From contig BQJJ01000004.1 in assembly GCA_021604645.1 (NCBI GenBank), positions 1-64,000 of the forward strand: DNA of 64,000 nt, given 5' to 3'. A model generated the notes under the pieces. That model saw only the letters and a list, made by a program, of their open reading frames with translations. It made no database searches and was not told where the DNA came from. Each line of letters starts with the position of its first letter. Position 1 is the stretch's first letter. The position numbers and the translations under genes were made by a program. The stretch comes from Methyloligella sp. (GTDB taxonomy: Bacteria > Pseudomonadota > Alphaproteobacteria > Rhizobiales > HXMU1428-3). Shown one piece after another: positions 58,254-64,000 of the stretch.

Positions 58254-60044
58254 TTATTTATCGAAGATTTTGTTGGTTTGGGTTTCTAGGCTTGCGGCTC
58301 CTTTGATGATTTGTTGTTTCAGTCCGCTTGTTTGCGTTAGGAACTGGTGTGCAAAAATGGAGGCGAGGGCTTTTTGTTTTTCGGCTTGGGGCTCGTTTGC
58401 TTTTTCAGCATTGAGTGCGCCTTTGATTAAGTAACTACCGCCTAAGCAAAGACCTAAAAGACGTAATAGAGGTGTTGCAGCATAATAGAGCGTAGAAGGG
58501 TTATTATTTCCTTCAGCTTTAAACTCTGTTTCTAAGAATTGAACGGTCTCAGTTAAATCATTTAACGCGGCACTTAAATATAAACCAAGCTGGTTTTGAA
58601 GTTCAGTTGTATCATTTGAGGTCTGTTGTATTTCGCTCATTTCTTTCATGAAGCTTTTTAAGGTTTTGCCACCATCTAAGGAAATTTTACGGAACAAGAG
58701 ATCCAGTGCTTGAATACCGTTTGTTCCTTCGTAAATTGGTAAGATGCGAGCATCGCGCATATGTTGGGCGGCACCTGTTTCTTCGACATATCCCATGCCA
58801 CCGTGAACCTGAACTCCAATTGAAGTTGCTTCCATGGCACAATCCGTTGAGAACGCTTTGGCGATGGGGGTGAGGAATGCAGCTTTTTCAGCGGCTGCTT
58901 TCTTCTCTTCTTCATTTACTGCGCGAATGGAAATGTCGATATATTTTGCAGTCATGAGGCAGATGGCTCTGGATGCCATGGTCATTGCTTTCATGAGGCT
59001 GATGTTACGACGGACATCTGGATGTTTGATAATTGGATCTGATGTGCCTCTAGGGCTGCCGAGGGCTGCTCCTTGTGTTCGATCATCGGCGTAATTTATG
59101 GCCGCTTGAGCACTTCGCTCCATAATGGCTACGCCTTGGGTCCCGACTGAAAGCCTTGCTAGGTTCATCATTGTAAACATGGCATGAAGACCTCGGTTTT
59201 CTTCGCCAACAAGATAACCGGTTGCGCCTTCATTATCTCCAAAGCTCATGGTGCAGGTTGGGGAAGCGTGGATACCTAATTTATGTTCGATGCCTGAACA
59301 GATGAGATCATTTCTTTTTCCTGGGTTTCCATTTTCATCAAGAATGAATTTAGGAACGAGGAAGAGTGAAATGCCTTTGGTGCCTTCAGGGGCATCTGGC
59401 AGGCGAGCGAGTACAAGATGGATGATGTTTTCGGTGAGGTTATGCTCTCCGTAAGTGATGAAGATTTTGGTGCCTTTAATGGCGTAAGTACCATCGCCAT
59501 TTGGTGTTGCTTTTGTTCGAACGGCGGACAGGTCAGAACCGGCTTGGGCTTCGGTTAAGTTCATGGTGCCGGTCCATTCACCGCTGACCATTTTTTCTAA
59601 AAAGGCATGTTTCAATTCATCATTTGCGTGATCTGCTATGGCATCGACAGCGCCTTGCGTTAGGAGAGGGCAGAGGCCAAAGGCTAAGTTTGAGCTGTTC
59701 CAAAACTCGCTAACGGCTTGAGAGAGAAGGTGTGGGAGGTTTTGACCGCCAAATTCTTCTGGTGCTGAAAGGGCTGCCCAACCTGCATCTTTCCATTGAG
59801 TGTAGGCTTCTTGCCAGCCATTTGGTGTAGTGAGGTTTCCATTTTCTAGGGTGCAGCCTTGTTGGTCTCCAACTTGGTTAAGAGGGGCGAGCTGATCAGC
59901 TGCGAATTTGCCTGCTTCATCTAAAATAGCGCTCACAAGCTCAGAATCGAGCGCCTCAGCCAGGCCGTCACTGATGAATTGATCAATATCCGTAATGTGT
60001 GTGAGAATGTGCTGAACATCTTCTAGAGGTGCTTGGTAGCTCAT
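58254..60044 (-). CDS. Acyl-CoA dehydrogenase with C-terminal extension (DmdC-like)
   Basis: The 596-residue flavoenzyme has the N-terminal YQAPLEDVQHILTHI typical of the long acyl-CoA dehydrogenase type. It then shows GTMNLTEAQAGSDLSAVRTK (FAD contacts), ITYGEHNLTENIIHLVLARL and the segment MGYVEETGAAQHMRDAR. An extra C-terminal helical domain follows, as in 3-methylmercaptopropionyl-CoA dehydrogenase (DmdC) and related enzymes. The substrate is not certain: DMSP-type, fatty acyl or branched-chain acyl-CoA. It is followed downstream by an enoyl-CoA hydratase and SDR on the same strand. Confidence 0.88.
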   Translation of the reverse strand: MSYQAPLEDVQHILTHITDIDQFISDGLAEALDSELVSAILDEAGKFAADQLAPLNQVGDQQGCTLENGNLTTPNGWQEAYTQWKDAGWAALSAPEEFGGQNLPHLLSQAVSEFWNSSNLAFGLCPLLTQGAVDAIADHANDELKHAFLEKMVSGEWTGTMNLTEAQAGSDLSAVRTKATPNGDGTYAIKGTKIFITYGEHNLTENIIHLVLARLPDAPEGTKGISLFLVPKFILDENGNPGKRNDLICSGIEHKLGIHASPTCTMSFGDNEGATGYLVGEENRGLHAMFTMMNLARLSVGTQGVAIMERSAQAAINYADDRTQGAALGSPRGTSDPIIKHPDVRRNISLMKAMTMASRAICLMTAKYIDISIRAVNEEEKKAAAEKAAFLTPIAKAFSTDCAMEATSIGVQVHGGMGYVEETGAAQHMRDARILPIYEGTNGIQALDLLFRKISLDGGKTLKSFMKEMSEIQQTSNDTTELQNQLGLYLSAALNDLTETVQFLETEFKAEGNNNPSTLYYAATPLLRLLGLCLGGSYLIKGALNAEKANEPQAEKQKALASIFAHQFLTQTSGLKQQIIKGAASLETQTNKIFDK

Positions 60045-60239
60045 TTATTGAGATCCCCTGTTAAGTATCATTGTCAATTAAGTATCAATGTTAAATTTAT
60101 CAAAAATTATATCTAATCTGATTGATGAATTTTTAAATTGAGTCTAGTTCTTTCTTCATAAACAATGCAAGTGTTGCCTGATTGTGTTTTGATTGTTTCC
60201 AATTGTAATATTGGACCTGTTTATTTGGAGACCGTTTGT

Positions 60240-61256
60240 TTGACTTTTTCTCAAATTCAAAGAGATAAAATAGCAAAAGCTGCTGAAATTTTAGTTTCTG
60301 GCGGTCTTGTTGCGTTGCCAACAGAGACGGTTTATGGGCTTGGCGCTGATGCGCGGCAAGATGATGCCGTTCGGAGAATTTTTGAGGTAAAGGGGCGCCC
60401 TAATTTTAATCCCTTGATTGTGCATGTGCCAGGACTTGAGGTGGCGCAAGAGATTGGTGAGTTTGATGAGCTCTCTACTCAGTTGGCTGAAAAATTTTGG
60501 CCAGGGCCTTTGACGATTGTTGTGCCATTAAAAAAGAGTGCAGGAATTTCAAAAAGTGTGACGGCAGGGCTTTCTACGATTGCTTTAAGAGCGCCGGATC
60601 ATGAGCTCTCACAAGAGCTATTAACCAGCAGCGGTGTTGCGTTGGCGGCCCCAAGTGCGAATAGTTCCGGGCGCTTGAGCCCAACATCTGCTGTACATGT
60701 GCAACAAGATTTAGGCTCAAAAGTAGATTTTATTCTCGATGGTGGAGAGACTAAGCGCGGTCTTGAATCTACCATTGTGAAAGCCGAGCTTGATTATGAG
60801 ACAGGGTTACCGATTTTGGTCTTGTTGCGCTCTGGGCCTGTGACAGTTGATGAGCTTGAGGCCGTACTTGGGGTGCGTGTTGTATGCCCTGAGGTGGCAA
60901 TTGATGAGACGCAAATAAAAGAAAAAAACGGTGATTGTTCTTCCTTTCCTATCGCGCCGGGGGCTTTGCTTCGGCACTATGCGCCAAAGACGTCAGTTCG
61001 CTTAGAGGTGACTGAAGTTTTAGCGGGTGAAGGTTTGCTTGGGTTTGGAGCGGAAGATAAGAGGTTGGTAAGTGAGTTGCCCTTTTATAATCTTAGTGAA
61101 ACTGGGGATTTAGAAGAAGCGGCGGCGCGGCTTTTTGCAGGCTTGCATTGGCTGGATAACCAAGATGTTAGTGGTATTGCGGTTCGTCCCATACCGTTTG
61201 AAGGTGTTGGGCTTGCGATTAATGACCGGCTTCGGCGGGCGGCGAATTCTTCTTAA
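60240..61256 (+). CDS. L-threonylcarbamoyladenylate synthase (Sua5/YwlC type)
   Basis: The enzyme makes threonylcarbamoyl-AMP for t6A at tRNA position 37. The YrdC domain shows GGLVALPTETVYGLGADA, KGRPNFNPLIVHV and the substrate pocket ALAAPSANSSGRLSPTSA. The C-terminal Sua5 domain is present, as the length is about 338 residues. I use the TTG at 60240, with GGAG eight bases upstream, since the 25-codon extension to 60165 does not look like the family's N-terminus. It is divergent from the acyl-CoA dehydrogenase gene. Confidence 0.92.
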   Translation: MTFSQIQRDKIAKAAEILVSGGLVALPTETVYGLGADARQDDAVRRIFEVKGRPNFNPLIVHVPGLEVAQEIGEFDELSTQLAEKFWPGPLTIVVPLKKSAGISKSVTAGLSTIALRAPDHELSQELLTSSGVALAAPSANSSGRLSPTSAVHVQQDLGSKVDFILDGGETKRGLESTIVKAELDYETGLPILVLLRSGPVTVDELEAVLGVRVVCPEVAIDETQIKEKNGDCSSFPIAPGALLRHYAPKTSVRLEVTEVLAGEGLLGFGAEDKRLVSELPFYNLSETGDLEEAAARLFAGLHWLDNQDVSGIAVRPIPFEGVGLAINDRLRRAANSS

Positions 61257-61290
61257 AGCTTTGCTTTTTTAGTTTGATGAAAGAGATTTG

Positions 61291-62751
61291 ATGACTGTAC
61301 CTCAAAATAAAAACCAAGCTTCAAATAAGACACAGGCTCTTGATAGTGAGTTGCTTGCTCAATTTACGTTTCTGGTTGGGGACCGCTATGCCCTTTTTCA
61401 AGAGGATGAAAAAGCTAAGTTTTTGGTTGAGTGGCGGGACAAATATGAGGGCAAGTCTCCGCTTATCTTATTGCCCGGGTCTGTTGAGGAAGTGTCTGCT
61501 ATTGTTAAATTAGCGGCTAAAACGAAAACAGTCCTTGTGCCGCAGGGAGGGAACACAGGGCTTGTTGGTGGTCAATTGCCGGATCAACAAAACTGTCAAA
61601 TTGTTGTTTCTTTAAACCGGATGAATAAAATTCGCTCTGTTAGTCCGACGAGTAACTCAATGATGCTTGATGCGGGGGTGACTTTGCTAGAGGCGCAAGA
61701 AACGGCTGATAGTCATGATCGGTTGTTTCCGTTGAGTTTGGCTTCTGAGGGGAGTTGTCAAATTGGGGGAAATGTTTCTAGCAATGCTGGGGGCATTCAG
61801 GTTTTAAAATATGGCATGATGCGTGATTTGGTGCTTGGGCTTGAAGTTGTTTTACCATCTGGTGAAATTTGGCAGGGGCTGACTGATTTGCGCAAAGACA
61901 ATACGGGCTATGATTTGAAGCACCTGTTTATGGGGGCTGAGGGCACACTTGGTATTATAACCGGTGCTACCTTGAAACTGTTTCCAAACCCTGTTGAGCG
62001 CCAAGTTGGTTTTGTTGGGTGCGCAAGCCTTGAGAAGCTTGCAGAATTTTTCAGCTATGTGAGTGGTGAGACGGGAAGTTTTCTTGTTGCATTTGAAATG
62101 ATTTGCCGGACGGGTATTGAATTTGTTCTCAAGCATGGTTCTCAAAAAGCAGAACCACTAGAAAAGGACTTTCCCTGGTATGGGTTGATTGAGCTTGAGA
62201 GCACCAAAGACGGTTTGCTTGAGGGGGTGATGGAAGATGTTTTGGGAGGTGCGCTAGAGCGAGGTTTGATCGAGGATGGTGTGATTTCTTCTTCTGAAGC
62301 GCAGCGGAAAAAGCTGTGGGCGTTACGAGAAGAAATGTCTGCGATGCAAAAACCTGAGGGTGGCTCGATTAAGCATGATGTATCAGTTCCGGTGGCAGCT
62401 ATTCCGGAATTTATTCACAAAGGAAATGAATTGGTTGAGCGCATGATCCCAGGGGCGCGGCCTGTTCCCTTTGGGCATTTTGGGGATGGGAACATTCATT
62501 ACAATATTAGTCAGCCGGTTGGTATGGACAAACAAAGCTTTCTTGATGAGTGGGAACCTCTAAGCAATGCCGTTTATGACTTGGTGCTTGGATTTGGTGG
62601 CTCCATCAGCGCGGAGCATGGGATTGGTGTGATGAAACGTGATTTATTAGCTCAGAAGAAAAGCTCTGTTGAGATGGATTTGATGCGGTCAATTAAACAG
62701 AGCTTAGACCCCGATAATATTATGAACCCGGGTAAGGTGATAAGTCTCTAA
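61291..62751 (+). CDS. FAD-linked oxidase (D-2-hydroxyacid dehydrogenase type)
   Basis: The product of about 486 residues has the FAD-binding PCMH motif VPQGGNTGLVGGQ, SEGSCQIGGNVSSNAGG and GAEGTLGIITGATLKL, and a C-terminal catalytic part with PVPFGHFGDGNIHYN and SAEHGIGVMKRD, where His and metal-binding residues lie. The pattern fits D-2-hydroxyglutarate, D-lactate or glycolate-type dehydrogenases; the precise substrate is not settled. The ATG at 61291 follows GAAAGAG. It lies 31 bases after the Sua5 gene in the same direction. Element A copy 6 directly follows its stop. Confidence 0.9.
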   Translation: MTVPQNKNQASNKTQALDSELLAQFTFLVGDRYALFQEDEKAKFLVEWRDKYEGKSPLILLPGSVEEVSAIVKLAAKTKTVLVPQGGNTGLVGGQLPDQQNCQIVVSLNRMNKIRSVSPTSNSMMLDAGVTLLEAQETADSHDRLFPLSLASEGSCQIGGNVSSNAGGIQVLKYGMMRDLVLGLEVVLPSGEIWQGLTDLRKDNTGYDLKHLFMGAEGTLGIITGATLKLFPNPVERQVGFVGCASLEKLAEFFSYVSGETGSFLVAFEMICRTGIEFVLKHGSQKAEPLEKDFPWYGLIELESTKDGLLEGVMEDVLGGALERGLIEDGVISSSEAQRKKLWALREEMSAMQKPEGGSIKHDVSVPVAAIPEFIHKGNELVERMIPGARPVPFGHFGDGNIHYNISQPVGMDKQSFLDEWEPLSNAVYDLVLGFGGSISAEHGIGVMKRDLLAQKKSSVEMDLMRSIKQSLDPDNIMNPGKVISL

Positions 62752-62866
62752 TTTCTCTCACGGGCTATTCTGCTGCTTCGCTGCAGGCCCTCCGAGGGGC
62801 GGCGCTTGCACCGGGCAGCTGCGCTGCCATGTCCCACTGCTTGTGAGAAGCAGTGCTCCTTCTTCG
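62752..62866 (+). repeat. Element A, copy 6
   Basis: It begins right after the stop codon of the FAD oxidase gene. Linkers TTTCTCTCACGGGCTATTC, CCCTCCGAGGGGCGGC, CCATGTCCC and CTTCTTCG are present. Stem 1 is CTGC..GCAG, stem 3 GGCAGC/GCTGCC, stem 4 CACTGCTT/AAGCAGTG. Confidence 0.88.
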
Positions 62867-62907
62867 GATCTTGAGATTGTGTTTCTCTCTTTCTCACTCT
62901 TTCTATC

Positions 62908-62957
62908 TCAGGCTATTGCTTTTTAGTGGTGCTTTAGGTTGTTCACATGCAACCGCG
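62908..62957 (+). repeat. Element A fragment fused to a family B hairpin
   Basis: CTCAGGCTATTGCTTTTTAG at about 62908-62927 is the left end of A, followed by GGTGCTTTAGGTTGTTCACA with TGCAACCGC (stem GGTTG/CAACC). The arrangement matches the one at 32244-32300. Confidence 0.7.
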
Positions 62958-62998
62958 CCGAGGCTGATGTTGTTTGTTTTCAGCTTATTTGCTGTCTT

Positions 62999-64000
62999 TT
63001 ACGGCTCGCGCATGGTGCGGCGGATTTGGTCTGTTAGGGGCTGGAGGAGATATTCAAAGACCAATCTTGATTTTGTTTGAATGAAGACTTCTGCATTCAT
63101 GCCCGGGACTAATTCTATGTTCTTAATTCTTGCCATCTGATCTTTTGGCAGCTCAACATGAACCTTGTAATAAGGAGGTGTGTTGGGTTGATCTTGCGTG
63201 GTTTCTGCAGAAACGAGGGTCACTATGCCAGTGACTTCAGGAGTTGTGCGTTGGTCAAAGGCGCTTAGGTGGACATTTGCTTTTTGGCCTTTAAAGACCT
63301 GATCAATATCTTGCGGGTTGACCCTTGCCGCGAATATTAACTCTGAATTTTGCGGGACGATCATTAATACAGGGTCGCCTGGGGCGACGACACCGCCGAT
63401 TGTGTGTACCGCTAATTGATGAATGATGCCTGATTTTGGCGCGATGATGGTCATTCGCTTTAGTTTATCGGCAAGGGCTGTTCTTTGTTCGGTTAGTTGA
63501 TTGGCCTGTGTTGTTGTTTCTCTTAGCTCAGTTAGGATTGATGAGAGATGATCTTTTTCAACTTGCAGGATTTGAATTTCTGTTTCGCTGATTTGCACTT
63601 TGGTGCGGGCGGTTGAGGCGACAAGTTCACCGGCTTCACCTTGCAACCTGGCTTCTTCTCTTTGCAGTGCCAGTATTCTATTTTGTGGGACAAGGCCTTT
63701 GTCTTGCAGGGATTGTAGGTCGGTTAATTCTTTGCGAATGAACGTTAGTTGGCTTTTTTTCGACGCAACTTGCGCTGTGATACCTTTGATGGCTTCGTTT
63801 AGTTGCTCGGTTCTTTGTTTTAGCTGAGATGTTTGCCCTGAAATAGAAGCTTGGCGCGCTTTGAGTAGATTGGTTTGCCCCTTTAAAATTTTTGCTATTT
63901 CAGCTGAGTTCTCAGCTTTTTTTACAAGCATTTCGGGAAAAGTAATTGTTTGTTTTTTATCTCTCTCTGCGCTGAGGCGTGCTTTTCTAGCGAGTTGTTC
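62999..64000 (-). CDS. HlyD-family membrane fusion protein of a type I secretion system (5' end beyond the window)
   Basis: The coding frame stays open to the right edge of the window, so the N-terminus with its membrane helix lies outside. Visible parts: a long coiled coil rich in Gln/Lys/Leu (about 150 residues), then the lipoyl half-motif LKRMTIIAPKSGIIHQLAV, VVAPGDPVLMIVPQN and the C-terminal beta-barrel with VTGIVTLVSAE and YYKVHVELPK. Just upstream of the first internal Met, the frame reads ITFPEML, the usual HlyD pre-coil sequence. The partner ABC transporter gene is expected to the right. Confidence 0.88.
   Translation of the reverse strand, partial: EQLARKARLSAERDKKQTITFPEMLVKKAENSAEIAKILKGQTNLLKARQASISGQTSQLKQRTEQLNEAIKGITAQVASKKSQLTFIRKELTDLQSLQDKGLVPQNRILALQREEARLQGEAGELVASTARTKVQISETEIQILQVEKDHLSSILTELRETTTQANQLTEQRTALADKLKRMTIIAPKSGIIHQLAVHTIGGVVAPGDPVLMIVPQNSELIFAARVNPQDIDQVFKGQKANVHLSAFDQRTTPEVTGIVTLVSAETTQDQPNTPPYYKVHVELPKDQMARIKNIELVPGMNAEVFIQTKSRLVFEYLLQPLTDQIRRTMREP

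Noticed and set aside
10075-62957. CRISPR array made of the B repeats
   Set aside because: Copies are scattered, at irregular distances, with differing stems and no regular spacers or cas genes.

Overview
This is a chromosomal window from an alphaproteobacterium, most likely in or near the Hyphomicrobiales/Rhizobiales. Four things point there: the gene order polyprenyl synthase / DUF2007 / TrmN6-like methyltransferase / S49 peptidase / glyQ / glyS, a RegB-SenC-RegA redox regulatory locus, the ethylmalonyl-CoA pathway genes ccr and mcd, and the block dxs / xseB / histone-deacetylase-like amidohydrolase. Base composition looks moderate to AT-rich by eye. No phage, plasmid, transposase or CRISPR locus is visible, so the species cannot be named from this window.

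Layout. 1-810: the 3' end of a 23S rRNA, a short spacer, 5S rRNA and a terminator. 0.9-10 kb: a lipoprotein, a flavodoxin-fold quinone reductase, a periplasmic PQQ dehydrogenase, an MFS transporter with a problematic 5' end, two tiny exported proteins, an orphan response regulator with a second receiver-like domain, and a very large membrane beta-helix protein. 10-21 kb: ispB-type synthase, DUF2007, methyltransferase, S49 peptidase, secreted proteins including a GH19/lysozyme-like hydrolase with a coiled-coil tail, then glyQ, a membrane protein and glyS. 21-30 kb: YgjP metallopeptidase, SenC/SCO, RegB, RegA, Lon-like protease, a USP-like protein, trmD. 30-38 kb: ccr, an 1106-residue acidic low-complexity protein, mcd. 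38-41 kb: EF-hand protein, pentapeptide membrane protein, TIR-domain protein. 41-46 kb: a probable copper cluster (DUF2946, outer-membrane protein, PCu(A)C), trhO, DUF1993. 46-52.6 kb: duplicated Cys-rich secreted protein, tungstate regulator and TupA, arsR-aqpS, an alpha/beta hydrolase without its triad facing an HxlR regulator. 52.6-60 kb: dxs, xseB, HDAC-like, SDR, enoyl-CoA hydratase, acyl-CoA dehydrogenase, all leftward. 60-64 kb: Sua5/YwlC, an FAD-linked oxidase and a HlyD adaptor cut by the right edge.

The most unusual content lies between the genes. Two intergenic repeat families recur. Element A is about 115-120 bp and has several adjacent hairpins. The stem sequences differ completely between copies but stay complementary, while the linkers (ctcacGGCTATTC, GGGCGGC, CCATGTCC, TTCTTCG) are conserved; there are six full copies and partial ones. 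Element B is a REP-like hairpin of about 26 bp with compensatory stem changes, in about 17 copies. B is found inside A at least once. Every copy I found of both families lies in the same chromosomal orientation, whatever the direction of the neighbouring genes. No mobilising transposase is present in the window.

The metabolic picture is of an aerobic or microaerobic heterotroph. It assimilates acetyl-CoA through the ethylmalonyl-CoA pathway, oxidises fatty acids, senses respiratory redox state through RegBA, and handles copper, arsenite and tungstate.
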